NCBI RefSeq assembly: GCF_042453785.1
Contig: NC_091664.1
Coordinates: 921,001 to 985,000, forward strand
Direction of reading: 5' to 3'
DNA: 64,000 nucleotides
Source of the DNA: Malus domestica
Lineage: Eukaryota > Streptophyta > Magnoliopsida > Rosales > Rosaceae
Within the stretch, counting starts at the first letter, position 1. The number at the start of each line of letters is the position of its first letter. Below, one piece after another: positions 1 through 11,824 of this stretch. The position numbers and the translations under genes were made by a program. Under the pieces are notes generated by a model, which was not told where the DNA came from, made no database searches, and saw only the letters and a list, made by a program, of their open reading frames with translations.

Positions 1-435
1 GACGGGAGTATACGCTATCTCGGGGGCCCAATCGGGAATGTACACTGCCTGAACGTTTGGCTCGTGGCTGGTCGAATGGCTGCTTGCCGGGACGCTGCTG
101 GAAAGGTTCGTCTGCCCTTGTCCTACTTCGGGATACCTCGTCCGGGGCACGTTGGATCCCGATGCGTTGCAAAAGTTGATTCACCAAAGTTGTCTGTTGT
201 GCAAGGGCGCTCGTCAACTCTATGACTTGTCGAGACAAGTGTTGTTCGCCATTTGGATTGGAAGAGCTTGGAAGGAATGCGCCTCATTGGGCAGTGGAAA
301 TGTGGTAGACTCCGGGCGCGAGATTTGAATTGGGAAATGTCAAATCCGCGAAAAAATATGGTGAGAATGCCCCCGGCTCGATGGTAGGTCCGGATGGTTG
401 AGATAGTCTTGGGCCGACTTGGGCTGCTTGGAAAG

Positions 436-960
436 CCACGGGAGCAGGCTGGGCCGTGAGAGTAGGCTGCTCGAAAGAAGCAGGCTGGACCACGGGAGTG
501 GGTTGCTCGTCGGGAGCAGGCTGGGTCACGAGAGCAGGCTGCTTGGCAGGAGCAGGCTGGGCCACGGGAGTGGGCTGCTTGGCAGGAGCAGGCTGGGCCA
601 CCGGAGTGGGCTGCTCGACGAAAGCAGGCTGGGCCACCGGAGTGGGTTGCTCGTCGGGAGCAGGCTGGGTCACGAGAGCAGGCTGCTTGGCAGGAGCAGG
701 TTGGGCCGTGAGAGTGGGTTGCTCGTCGGGAGCAGGCTGGGTCACGAGAGCAGGCTGCTTGGCAGGAGCAGGCTGGGCCATGGGAGTGGGCTGCTTGGCA
801 GGAACCGGCTGGGCCACCGGAGTGGGCTGCTCGACGAAAGCAGGCTGGGCCACGGGAGTGGGCTGCTCGTCGGGAGCAGGCTGGGTCACGAGAGCAGGCT
901 GCTCGGCAGGAGTAGGTTAGGCCGTGAGAGTGGGTTGCTTGACGGGAGCAGGCTGGATCA
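436..960. repeat. 36-bp minisatellite inside gag (18-bp half units)
   Basis: The plus strand repeats a 36-bp unit starting ggctgggccacgggagtggg about a dozen times with small variations. On the minus strand each unit encodes 12 residues in two six-residue halves (QPAPxx and QPTPVA). Overlapping open frames on both strands in this stretch are by-products of the repeat. Confidence 0.85.
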
Positions 961-1064
961 CGGAAGCAGGCTGCTCAATGCGCGGTGCATGTGAATGCGA
1001 GGCTTGGGCTTGGGTCCATGTAAACTTGGATGGCACGGCTTGGATCGTGGTCTTGGTACCGTGA

Positions 1065-1480
1065 GCCTTGGATGGCACGGCTCGGGCCGTGGTGAAGGCT
1101 CCATGGACCTCGCCACGAGTGGCTACCGAAGTAGCCACCGCGGTGGTTCCCATGGTGGCCGTGGTGAAGGCACCATGGACCTCGCCGTGGGTGGCTACCG
1201 AGGTAGCCACCGCGGTGGTTCCCATGGTGGAAACTCGTGGTGGTGATGCCGCTCCCCTTATTGTTGCATTTTGCCTCACGGATCTCCGGGCCGTGGTGAA
1301 GGCTCCATGGACCTCGCCACGAGTGGCTACCGAAGTAGCCACGAGTGGCTACCGAAGTAGCCACGAATGGCTACCGAAGTAGCCACCGCGGTGGTTCCCA
1401 TGGTGGCCGTGGTAAAGGCACCATGGACCTCGCCGCGGGTGGCTACCGAGGTAGCCACCACGGTGGTTCCCATGGTGGAA
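1065..1480. repeat. Short tandem/dispersed repeats inside gag
   Basis: Blocks such as gtggctaccgaagtagccac and catggtggccgtggtgaagg recur several times between 1090 and 1480. They encode the repeated ATSVATRG and GEVHGAFTTA segments on the minus strand. Unit order is irregular, suggesting slippage or unequal exchange. Confidence 0.75.
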
Positions 1481-1763
1481 GCTCGTGATGATGATGCCGC
1501 TCCCCTTATTGTCGCATTTAGCCTCACGGATCTCCGCAATCCCATTTCTTGAACATTAGAATTTTCACTTGTGGAATTTTCTAAATTTCTAGCCATTATA
1601 TTTTGCTTATACGTTTTATCAAAGAACCTTTGCAAGTAAAAAATTCTAATAATAAGAACGTATGAAAAATATTCAAATGGACTAGAAAATAAAGAAAAAA
1701 AAACCTTTTTGTGCGAGAGTCTTCTACGAGTATGGATTTCAACTCTCAATGAAAGCACCAATT

Positions 1764-2581
1764 TGTGGATGCAAATTTCTTCCTCCTCGATCTTGGACGA
1801 TTTTGCACCTACAAAACAATTAACACCTTAGGTTAAGGCCAAGAGCCTCACGCGCCCACGATGAATGGGGGGGGGCTTTGGCCGAAGAACCTCCGATGCC
1901 AAAGTTAGAATTTAGAGAGAAAGAGTGTTTAGAGAATTTTGAGATTTTTGCCAAAGTGTTGGAATTAGCTTTTTGGTGAGAATGAGAGTATATTTATAGG
2001 GATAGGAGGTGGCTAGGGTTTTTAGGTTTAATTTAGGTTTAATTAGCCAATTTATTTGGCTATTAAACATAAGATGAATGTTTTGGTGGTTTTTGAATTT
2101 ATTGGGTAATAAAAAGGAAGAAATGGTGAAAAGGGTAGAAAAAAGTGATGGATTAGGTTTTGAAATGGGGATAGCCGGCCATGTGGTGTTTTAGGGTTGA
2201 ATTGGATGTATTTTGTAGTTATTTGGATATAATAGATGGTTTAATTGACAATTAATGGGTTAATTAGGCAATAAACCCATTAATTAGCCAATTAACATAA
2301 TTTAAAAGGAATGTGTTTGGGAATTACCTTGTAGAAAGGATTTGATGAGATGGACTTTGAATTGTTACCTATTTTGGGCACTTCTGTCTTGGTTGAAAGA
2401 GGGTTGCCCGCTGCTTGCGCGTAGGAACCTCGTTGTACTGCAAGGGTATTTTTGTCATTTTTGTCCAAAAATCCACGTGTCGCCCTGTGAATATTTTTGG
2501 CTCCACAGCAAGCATCTTCGATATGTGAGGGTGGTGCGGGCAAGCCACACTACGGTTTCTAGCCTATTGTACCATATTACA
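1764..2581 (-). repeat. Candidate 5' LTR of the edge-truncated gypsy element
   Basis: On the minus strand the segment would start TGTAATATGG and end GCATCCACA, satisfying the TG...CA rule. It is AT-rich and non-coding, with a G run near 1867. The right boundary (2581) is a guess from the TG dinucleotide; the partner LTR is outside the window. Confidence 0.4.
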
Positions 2582-3854
2582 CTGGAGGCCTAAAATTTAC
2601 CATGCAGTTGTTTGGTTGCAAATATTAAAGAACTTCATGGAGTTGCTTGTGTGGAACCCTGTTAACGATCGCTTGTCGGTTCTTGGTGTTAAGTGTGGTG
2701 AGTACATTCAAGTCCAATGATTTCTAACACATATTCTCTTTTAGTTTTGGGTACTAGAGTTGTACTTCAAGTTTATCCTTTGTCTTTCACCTGATTTAGG
2801 ATTTTTGAGCTTTACTCAACTTTTCGTATACTGCATTTGCATGTTTTCCCAGAAACTTAGGAAAAGAAAACAATCTAAGTTTTGATTTCAATCGCTATGA
2901 ACAAAAGAGGGAAGCGATGAAAAGAAATCAACTTGATCAAATTCTCAATTGGCCGTTGTAGGTAATGTGATAAGTACGTAGTCAAAAGATTGGGTCACTT
3001 CTACCCCATTTTGCTCTGTCAACTGTCTAATTACTTGTTTGAGCCAGCCATTGAACGAAGTAAGCGTGCATCCATACTTGAAAATGTCAATGTCTCTGTT
3101 AATCCTCTATGACTATGTTCCCCAATGCCCTTTCTGAAATAGGACACCTGAACATTTTTTACATTGTATTATCATTTGTATACAATTACAGTAGTGAGAG
3201 TTTCGTTCTGTTTGTGCTTCAAAAGTATATTGGATGAGTGTAGCATTGTTCAGGTACCTCCGGCGGACAGATTATTTTGCATACGCTGAGAAGCAAACAG
3301 ACATTAACCTGACAGTGCTCGAATTGAAACTCCATAAGCCATGACACCTATTACTGTTAGGTAATGAAACTAATCAATTTGACTCAAGCCCTTAAGCTTT
3401 GGGATCTATGCTTGTATACTTAGGATCACATAAAAAGCTTAGTGCTGCAGGTTAATTGCGATCTTTGACTTATATTCTGGACCATAAGAAATTGAGAGGG
3501 TTCGTTGTGCAACAGGCCGGCAATAGATCTCTTTGGTCTTTACTTTATCCCTCAATTTCAAGATTTTACTCCTGATGGTTTATATATGTTCTTCTTTGTG
3601 AAATTGGTTTTGGATTGACAGAGACTTTGTGAACGTTTTATTTGTTTAATGCAGGTGATTTGAAATTGCATGAAGCTGTTATGTTTGACATGAATCATGT
3701 AAAACGAGATAGCTTCCTAATCAGAGCACCTATAGGTGTTTGGTTCACATGTCCACATACAATACAATGCTCAAAAAATTCTTATCAGTTTAATTCTTAT
3801 CCGATCACATTCCATATTTTCCAGTACTCTTTGGAAGCAAGATAATTAAAATTC
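2582..3854. other. Intergenic or decayed-gene region; two exon-like fragments
   Basis: No complete gene is visible. A plus-strand stretch near 2630-2700 reads ELLVWNPVNDRLSVLGVKCG, reminiscent of the F-box-associated domain style. A stretch at 3254-3343, preceded by an acceptor-like TTCAG, reads YLRRTDYFAYAEKQTD and onward to a stop. A further open stretch lies at 3642-3845. I do not recognise a family for the latter two; they may be exons of a decayed plus-strand gene. Confidence 0.3.
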
Positions 3855-6650
3855 TCAAAACATTGCATACTTCCTAGTCCACTCCTTGGCCGTTTCGACA
3901 AACTTCTTTTTGTCTTTCCGGAAGAGCAGGCAGGGTGGATTGAGGGGATCCACTGGGTTTGGATCATCGAGAAGTGAGCATATGGAGAGCAGGAGGCTCT
4001 CAATGTTCTGCACTGGATTCCATTTATCCTCTTCTAAAATGTCGACGTAAATAGTCCCGTCCTCGCCGTTAATATTTGGATGATAAACCTGCAAAGAACA
4101 AGTTCTGTATGTAAATCATATGAACTCAGCATATATAGGATTACATAGAAACAGGAAAGATTTGGTTTAAAGAGGGAATTACAGGAAAGGTTGTGTTCTT
4201 CAAGCGTTGAGGTGTTGATATGTTTCCATAACAAAGAAAAAAAAAGTAAAACCCGTCCAAATAATAATACAGTATTGGAGTAAATCTTGTATTTAGTTTG
4301 CTAAGAGGTTGAAATACAAGAATTTGGACATGCACAAGTAATAATGACTATTTAAAAGGACCAGCTGGTGGCTTGGCCAAGGCAGTACACATACGTAACT
4401 ATAAGCTTAATGAGAGCTGCTTGTTTAGCATGTGCATAAGGGATTTAGATCATAAGAGTTTATATTTGACAATAATTGTAGGTTATTAAGGAATGTATAA
4501 AGACTAAAGTATAAGCTTAAAGAAGTCCCGGTGCTATTGGTGTTAACCATTTTGATATGGATGCGTTGGATTTTAGCGATAAGGATTATCAAAACTAATG
4601 AATTTGATAAGGATTACATGATGGGAAGTATCCTTATCAAAGACCAATGTTTATATTATAAATAAAGGGTCCTTGCTCTCTCACAAATACACACAAACAG
4701 AAAGATCAAGCCCCATCGACTGATAGTGCATACAAACTGTGTTGAGAGGAGAAGAACCTAAGATTTCTGCAACAATGGCTTCGCAAGGTTAGTGGTTAAA
4801 CTAATATGTTGAGCTATTCATTTCCACTATATATTTAAACTTCTATTTGGTATCAGAGCCTTTCACATATGTCTTTAACCGTATGTCGAAAGCATGAGGA
4901 ACAAAAATTTTATGCAGATTACAGACTGGCTATGGATTAACAAGAATGGTTTGGTGTGTATGAATTAAAGCTTTTCACACACTGAAATCGTGCCTTAATC
5001 CTGCCGTCAAAACTTGCATTTAATATTGATAACTGATTGATGATTATCTAAAGAAATTGTTCCTCACGTTCTGATGGCATAAAATTCATACATTTTGCTT
5101 GAATAACAACCATGTTATCTAAATCACAAAGACTTGTTAATATGGCTACAGAATATTCAACTTTGATTATGAAAGTGTTATGATTAAAGTTCATCGTTCA
5201 CAGCCTTCTTCAATCTAAAGAGTTGAAGGCTGACATATTGTATGGTTTTTGGGTATAAAGATTAATCACGCATGTTATGTGATTCAGTGATGAACTCTAG
5301 CTCCATGAATCTCAACACGGTGAATCCACTACTGGAATGAACTACAAAAAGTGGAAGCAAGACTTGGAGATTGTGTTGGACTTGAGAACACATTCTTCAA
5401 GTCTTGCTTCCACTTTTTGTAGTTCATTCCAGTAAGTGGTTCCACCGTGTTGAGACTCATGGAGCTAGGGATCACCAAATCACATAACATGTGATTAATT
5501 TTTATACCCAAAAACCAATATGTCATAGCCTTCAACTCTTTGGATTGAAGAAGGATGTGAACGATGAACTTTAATCATAGTACTTTCATAATCAATGTTG
5601 AACGATGAACTTTAATCATAATACTTTCATATCAAGGTTGTTATTCAAGCAAAATGTCTGAATAAATATTATGCCATTTAATAGTAACCACATTGATTAG
5701 AGAAAATGCATTTTCCGTACGTATGTGAATTCAAACTCATGTTTAAACTTAATTAAGATAGAATATCGCTTGTATCAAAACACTTACTACACCTGACCCA
5801 TAAAACACCTAATAAGGAGAACAAAGAGTCTAATTTTCTCATTGGTGATGTTTTTCATTACTCATAAACAACTAGATGACCATGTTTAATTTCAGTTAAT
5901 CACATGCATCTTCCAAGTTAAACAAATTTACAACTTTAATTTTAAGGAACAAGGGATAGTTGAATTACACAATGGGTTGCTGGTGTTGAACTGGTCATTC
6001 ATGAGAGTCGAATCTAAGATCATTCACTTTTAAGTGAAGAAAAACATCACTAAACACTACAGTAATATTTAGTGACACCTACAACTTTAATTAATTGATT
6101 TGGAAACTAGACAGATAAGATGTGTATACGTACCTTGGTTAGGAATTTGATGGTGGGAGGTTTGTTAGGATATTGTGGTGGCAAATCAATGGAGAGAAAG
6201 AAGACACCTTGCTCATAAGGAGAATCTGGTGGCCCCATGATCATACCTTGCCATTTGTAAGGGTCATCTTCATTCACTGGTCCATAACTGCAGTGACTCG
6301 GGAAGTCTACTTTCCTCAACCCTTCTCTTTCGTACATCCAGTGCTTTTTAGGTTTCCTGTCTTCTAAAACAATTTGTACTACTTTAATCAATCAATTAAT
6401 CATAGCCTCATAGAAACGCTAAATTTTTGGAGCAACCGATTGTATATCTCCTCTTTCAATATCTCATATCAAGAGACGGTTATTTTTCTCACTTACATGA
6501 TGTAAAAAATAGAAAGACATGATATACAACTAGTTACACGATATAATTCTTCATAGAAACTACAAAATATGCAAATCATAAGAGAAGGTATGTTTGAGAA
6601 AACAGAAAAAGGAAGAGGATAAGATATATACCGAAAGACCAGTCTGCCAT
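3855..6650 (-). CDS. Ubiquitin-conjugating enzyme (E2)-like protein lacking the catalytic cysteine
   Basis: Three exons read on the minus strand: 6650-6632 (MADWSF), 6363-6134 and 4088-3855, joined by GT-AG introns with donors GTATAT and GTACGT and acceptors TTTTAG and TTGCAG. The 483-nt product is 160 residues, close to the roughly 150 usual for small E2s. The UBC fold is recognisable: [14 protein letters not shown], then [14 protein letters not shown] (about residues 48-61), [13 protein letters not shown], the YHPNIN tripeptide region (85-90), the [13 protein letters not shown] helix and a KYAMF end. In active UBC4/5-type E2s the stretch after HPN reads GSICLDIL; here it is GTIYVDIL, so the thioester Cys is Tyr97 (codon TAC, 4049-4047). 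Known E2 variants without Cys (UEV type) act as non-catalytic partners, but this sequence looks closer to the UBC4/5 class. Splice sites, frame and TATA box appear intact, so an expressed inactive E2 and an early pseudogene are both possible. Helix 1 is also atypical. Confidence 0.8.
4520..5700. mobile_element. Ty1/copia fragments inside the E2 intron
   Basis: A plus-strand GGTATCAGAGCC at about 4850 matches the initiator-tRNA-Met primer-binding site typical of copia elements, with LTR/leader-like sequence before it (about 4520-4845). Further right, a gag-like stretch ([12 protein letters not shown]) occurs on the plus strand near 5336 and again inverted near 5430. No pol remains. The fragments lie within the large second intron of the E2-like gene. 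Confidence 0.55.
5075..5676. repeat. Large inverted repeat (about 290-bp arms, about 33-bp loop)
   Basis: The left arm 5075-5365 and right arm 5399-5676 are imperfect reverse complements; the innermost pairing is gtggaagcaagactt against aagtcttgcttccac. Both arms carry the same copia gag piece and flanking sequence. As the region lies in an intron, its transcript could fold into a long hairpin. Confidence 0.8.
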
Positions 6651-6739
6651 GTTTGAAGATCAACAGCGCCAGGGAAGGAGAATCTGAGGAATTATGTTGA
6701 AGCTTTGAGAAGGAATGGAGAATCAGAAAGTAGCGAACA

Positions 6740-6745
6740 TTTATA
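6740..6745 (-). promoter_or_regulatory. TATA box of the E2-like gene
   Basis: Minus strand TATAAA within ATTCTATAAATG, about 90 bp upstream of the ATG at 6650, at the expected spacing for a plant promoter. Confidence 0.55.
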
Positions 6746-6750
6746 GAATA

Positions 6751-7617
6751 AAGGAATTTTTATATGTTTATTTATTTATAATTATATACTTTTTCCTACG
6801 TTCACAGAAAAGGGGTAGTCTTTTCTTGTAAATTAACTTCAACCGCGTCAAGTTCTTTCTCAATCCATACTGGAACTAACGATGTAATGCAAGAGAAATG
6901 TTTGCGCAATTTCCTTCTCTATTTCCGTAGGAAGGAAGAGTATGGACCCACTTTTGATTTATTTTTTGCTAATAAAGAATGATAGAGCAAGAAAAATAAA
7001 ATCTTAATTTATTCACCAAAAAAAATAATCTACATACTTTACTCACGCAACACATTGATAGGGGTTTTTTTTGTTTTTTTGTTTTTGTTGACAAATGAAA
7101 TGTTCTACACTAACTTCATCTAAATACCGGAAGAGAGATTTAAACTTATGTGTAATGTGTGAAAACACACTGTTCTAACTAACTTGACTAAACTCAAATC
7201 TGCGATATAAAAGAGACTAAACTCAACATAATAATCAGACGCATACCATGGTCCGCCAAATCTTCACTCTCTAGCTCTTGTCACTACTTCAACTACTGTG
7301 CGTATGGAAGAATAGCTAAAAGGTTCTGCTCTTGGTCTCAAATCGAGGCGGCACAGTAATCAATTGTATCGTAATTGTTTGTACTGGAAGACGATTTGCC
7401 GGACCTAGGAGTTCTGATAAAAACTTGCAAAATAGAAACAAGATCCGACGAGGTAATGAGCTCTGGTGTGATGTTAACAAAAAATAATGTAATGTAATGA
7501 TCCGAACCGTCAATTAAAGTGTCTCTGCAGAGATCATCCATGAAAAAGTGTAGCCAAGTCGAAAATGGGTTACCCCACATTGGGATTGAAGTGGCCCAAG
7601 TACTGAACATCCTTCTA
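6751..7617. other. Upstream intergenic region, no gene recognised
   Basis: AT-rich sequence upstream of the E2-like gene. A minus-strand open stretch at 7338-7610 shows no motif I recognise. T- and A-rich runs occur near 7060 and 7020. Confidence 0.4.
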
Positions 7618-7620
7618 TTA

Positions 7621-8250
7621 GGTCATCTCTAATTGAAAGGTCCAGAGGACCAAAAATAGCCCGAAAATCGATTCCAACGGAGGATCAGGCTAAAGGGCTC
7701 GTGGATCCTACTGGACAAAAAAAGTCCAACCAGCTGTCCATCTTCAGCCAGCTAGCCAGTTTTTTTTTTTTTTTTTTGTTCTTTTTCATTTGCCCAACCC
7801 TTTTTGTTTTTTGTTTTTTTTGTTCTTTTCCATTTGCTCATCCCACTTTAGGGTGCAAGGCTTAGGTTTATTTTTTTTTTGTCCCAGCCCATTTTTTGTT
7901 TTTTATGCCCAACCTACTTTTTTTTTTTTATTTCTAATTTCTTCCTACACCATTTTTCACATATTTTTCACCATTCCATACTATCTTACCTCATTTTATT
8001 TCAATGGTTCACAATCTATACTATAACACTTTGGCCCTCGGTTGGAGACGGTTTTTTGTGACAAGGCTAAAACAAGCCCTATGGCCCTCGGTTGGAGACG
8101 GTTTTTTGTGACAGGGCTAAAACAAACCCTATGGCCCTCGGTTGGAGATGATAAGAAATATGGCCCTACACTGTTCATTAAAATATTAATTTATTAGAAA
8201 ACCAGATGGCTAAAACGAGTCCTCTAGCTAGCCTTCAGTTGGAGATGACC
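7621..8250. mobile_element. Harbinger/Tourist-like non-autonomous TIR element
   Basis: Ends GGTCATCTCTAATTGAA and (right, reversed) GGTCATCTCCAACTGAAG form terminal inverted repeats. Both flanks carry TTA (7618-7620 and 8251-8253), the PIF/Harbinger-type target duplication. Internally a roughly 55-bp block beginning atggccctcggttggaga occurs three times (about 8030-8150), and there is a T-rich tract at 7758-7970. There is no transposase. Confidence 0.8.
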
Positions 8251-8513
8251 TTACAGTTTCCTCTAACCTTAGGTGAGGGCCCATCAAGCCCCTTCCACAA
8301 TTCTAATTTTGGCAACAATACTATTAAAAAACATAATTACTTCTCTTTCCATTTTGTTTGTAATCCGGACTAATAAGTAGTAGTTCGACTTTTTATTTAC
8401 TATATTGACAAATAAGAAGAAAAATAGTATTTTTACAATTTAATTGTGACTGTTTATTTTTCGTACTACTAAATAATATGATCTATTGAATAAACAATTA
8501 TTCTTTGTAATAT

Positions 8514-9676
8514 TGTTGACCCTGAAAACTACCAAGCCTATGTGGCGCGTAGGCCGAGTAATCTATGAGCTAACTACGTCCTTTGGGTTGAATGCGGGGC
8601 GTGCCAACTTGTCGGCCGAGCTCGGCCGATGAGTAAAATATGTTAATGTTGCGTTGGGTGCACGGCTGACTTCTACGTCTTGTGATTGCGGCCGAAGAAG
8701 GATCACGTCTCAGCCTCTTGGGTTCTCAAACCTGAAGACAAGGCTACTATTCTTACGAAGTTCACAAATTGTCGTCATCGGATTCGGTCACTGTGATGAT
8801 ATTCGTCAGAGTAAACTCACGCCGAATCGACACCAAAGTGTAAGGGCATAAATACTCAAAGCGGATATAAGTCTTAATAGTAAATGTGGTTCGGCCGTCG
8901 AAGTGCCGAACTCTAAATCCCACTTGAGAGTATCCAATCATAAAATAACTCGGCGTGCTATGTGCCGAGCCCAATAAATTGTAACACCTCACTTCGCCGA
9001 GAAGGCTGATGAGATGACCTCGACCAACAAGGATTCGGAAATCCTTCTCGATCGAGACTTGGATAGATAACCAGTCGCCCTCGACGCAGTGCTGTTTATG
9101 CCGACTGAAGATGCTGCGAGATCGGCTTGTTCTACGGCGACAGTGTTGTTTATTCCAACTGAAGATATCACCGATTGCCTTCACAGTGTTGTTTATCCAA
9201 ACTGAAGGTGTGTCGGCGAAAAGAGAAAAGAAAAATCTCAAGTTTGTTGAGAGAATTTGCATAGGGCAGTTGTGTGTTGAATTGGATAGGGCTTATTTTG
9301 ATGTCTCCCCTTCCTATTTATAGCAGCCAACCTGTATTGAATCCCATTCACTCCCGGATTAGAACTCCTTCTCATAATCCAACTTTATCTCGACCAATCC
9401 TATTCCTACTAGGATTTTGAACACCACTCATTATCAAACTGTGTTCAATCTCAGCATCCTAATCCCGTCGAGACTCCCTCTTATAACAGGATTCGTCAAC
9501 ATTCCACTTTCCGATAGGATATGGCCCACTTCGACCGTGCAGCCCATAGGCTGAATATCTTTTAATGACACCTGTTTACAACTTCTAGGCCGAGGATGAA
9601 TCTATACTTGGCATATCCCACACTGGGCCGAAAAAGATCTAACTCGGCCCAAAACAATATTTTTTGGGCCTAAACA
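8514..9676 (-). repeat. 3' LTR of the Tat element
   Basis: Starts TGTTGACC and ends CCTAAACA on the plus strand. It contains imperfect tandem copies of a roughly 60-bp block around gtgttgtttatccaaactga (about 9085-9210), also present in the partner LTR. Confidence 0.9.
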
Positions 9677-10060
9677 TTGCCCCATCACTTCTGAGGTCGT
9701 CGATCCATACTCCTTAGTTCGAGCTTCAACCTTGAAGATGTGAAATCAACTATCGGGAACTACCACCATGCGTACTTATGAGATGTGATCCCACAATCTC
9801 GATTTTCAAACTGTCCTGCCGCGTGTCAACCCCCTGGTTACCCTAGCAGTCTTTAATCATGATCCTTGAAACCATGCGACCGCCGAAACGTCTTTCTTGC
9901 ATTAAAACCGCCGTAACACGCCATCGTGCGTCCTTAATCTGTGAAAATCTCGATCTTCTCGCCTTGATTTTATGATCATGTACAATGATTAGTATATCTC
10001 CCGCTTGATTTTACCCTTGATTTTGAAAACCAACCGTTTAGCCTTCCGTTCCCAAATGCT

Positions 10061-10067
10061 TATAAAT
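10061..10067 (+). promoter_or_regulatory. TATA-like box ahead of the antisense ORF
   Basis: TATAAAT within gcttataaatacctgg lies about 140 bp upstream of the ATG at 10202, on the strand opposite to gag-pol. It is consistent with an own promoter for the antisense gene of the element. Confidence 0.45.
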
Positions 10068-10201
10068 ACCTGGATTTCTTCCATTCATACCTTACGCTCT
10101 CTCAAGCCTTTGAAATTTTCTTGTCGTTCTATTTTTTTTAGAACCTTAAAAAACCCAGGGATTCCGACATTTTCCTCTTAGAAATTTCTAACCATTCTTC
10201 A

Positions 10202-11792
10202 ATGGCCTCATTTGTCTCACAACTTTGTTCTGAGTGCGACAAGTGCAAGGATTTCATCGATCAACATGCTATCAAGACTCTGCGTTTCGAAGGCGAATCA
10301 AACACTACTTACCAAGTTCTGGGCCCATTCTTCAAGGATACGGTGCCGTCATCCATCACCGACCTGTTAAAAAAATACTGTTTGGTAGATTTGCTGCAAG
10401 GATTTGATTGGTCGAAATGGTGCCAAACAAAACCCTAAGGATCCTGGCCTTCACCTAATGCAAACTGGGTGGCATGGGTCGTTCGAATGGAAAGGTTTTT
10501 CGGCAAAGAGTGGAAAACTCTTGGTATTTACGACGCTATCAAGTTCTCGACTATGGAGATTACAATGGATAAAGAGCTCCTCATGGCAGCTCTTAGCCTC
10601 TGGTGCTTGGCCACCAACACCTTGGTCATTCCATATGGTCCTATGACTCCTACCATCCTCGACATCTTGGCTATCATTGGGACTTTTCCTTCCGGCATCC
10701 CGGTCGACGCTACCTTTATTGGATGCCCCTCTAACCTTGACCTCAAGGCGTTGTTCGACGATCGAGCCGTCGAGACGTTGAGCCAGGAAGGTCAAGAGCC
10801 TTCAAAAGTCGATGTTTAGAAATTGCACAAGAATTTTCTGAACTACAACACCCTTATCCTTCATTTTGCTGGTCGAGAATAGACGAACCTTCGGAAGGGG
10901 GAACATGAGGCCTTCCTGTTCTACTGGTATAACAAATTCATTTGTTGAACCAAGTCAAATAAATGCTTGGTCGAGAACATGCTGGTAGCGGAAGCCCTGG
11001 CTAGTGGCCATTCTCTAGCACTCAGCCCCGCCATCATCGCCAACCTTATTCGTTGCTTGGCCGAGACGACCCTCAACAAGATCGACCCGCACCAGAATAA
11101 ACCCCTATGGGTGTTCCAACTCTGGCTGTAGGTTTATTTCTCCACGCTTCAGCCAGAAGTTTCCGACCTCCAGTCTACTGTAGTGCTCGACCTTCAATTG
11201 GCCTCTCGACCAGTGCCCCCTCACCGAGCCGAAAAAGTCTTCAAACATCTCTTCGGCCTGAATGTCATTTCTGATGGCGAATTTTTGATATTTCGTCGTC
11301 AAGAATATCCTTGCTCCACTAGGCTTCTCACATCGACTTGGAGTGACAGTGGAATGCCGCTTTTCGTAAATACTGGGGGTCATTCGTGTTAACTCGCAAC
11401 CTTCCCCTTGGTTGTGATGCTCATCGGGCGAGTTGGGAAGTCTATCACCCCCACTTTGCCACCCGGCAGCTCGGTTACCTCTAAGGTTGCCCATTGCCCT
11501 TACTTTCTTCTCGCTCCCTTCTGACCCGATGGCGTGTCTCTGGTTGTTTAGAAAGGTAGTGTAGAGATGCTGAGAAAGAATTTTAGGAACAATGTAGGAA
11601 ATTTGGTCTTCGACCAAATTCTCCTAAATTTCTCGGCACTGATATCTTCGGCGACTGGTGGGAGGAATATACGCACGGCTTTTTTGGCACTTTGGTCGAG
11701 GAAGTAGTTAACAAAATTTTTGGTGACCAGCCTAAGAAACCATCCGCCCTTCAATCTAAAGAGGCGCCCCAAGGGATACCCTTGTTTCTACC

Positions 11793-11824
<32 letters not shown>

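Larger units (their letters stand above)
1..1596 (-). pseudogene. gag-like protein of the gypsy element, repeat-rich and frameshifted
   Basis: The reading frame opens at the ATG at 1596 (MARNLENSTSEN...), followed by a basic RRSVRLNATIRG stretch. Next come repeats of MGTTAVATSVATRGEVHGAF type (about 1060-1460), then a long proline-rich array built from QPAPxxQPTPVA units (about 430-960). After that comes a helix-forming stretch (LSRQVIELTSALAQQTT, near 165-240) and an arginine/serine-rich tail running off the window. The frame changes at least twice: pieces occupy 1327-1596, 917-1342 and 284-889, and a stop lies near 284. The copy is therefore probably not functional, although the repeats could themselves cause length variation. 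Assignment to a retroelement gag is by resemblance to Rosaceae retroelement proteins I recall, not by a catalytic motif. Confidence 0.55.
1..2581 (-). mobile_element. 5' part of a Ty3/gypsy-like LTR retrotransposon (edge-truncated)
   Basis: Read on the minus strand this runs from a candidate 5' LTR (about 2581 to 1764), through a leader, into a gag-like reading frame that leaves the window at position 1. Directly after the proposed LTR end (CATCCACA at 1764) comes AATTGGTGCTTTCATTGAG, a leader start I recall from other plant gypsy elements. No polymerase is visible because the element continues outside the window, so assignment to Ty3/gypsy rests on the leader and gag style and is moderate. 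No target duplication can be checked. Confidence 0.6.

Noticed and set aside
419..994. Several plus-strand open frames (191, 154 and 83 residues) in the GC-rich repeat
   Set aside because: They are reverse-frame by-products of the 36-bp minisatellite; the minus-strand frame has the start and flanking gag sequence.
7338..7610. Minus-strand open stretch of 90 residues (MFSTWATSIPMWG...)
   Set aside because: No recognisable motif and no clear splice partners or promoter; it may be a decayed exon, but I cannot support a gene.
7790..8061. Two plus-strand open stretches rich in Phe and Tyr
   Set aside because: They are T-rich low complexity inside the Harbinger-like element.
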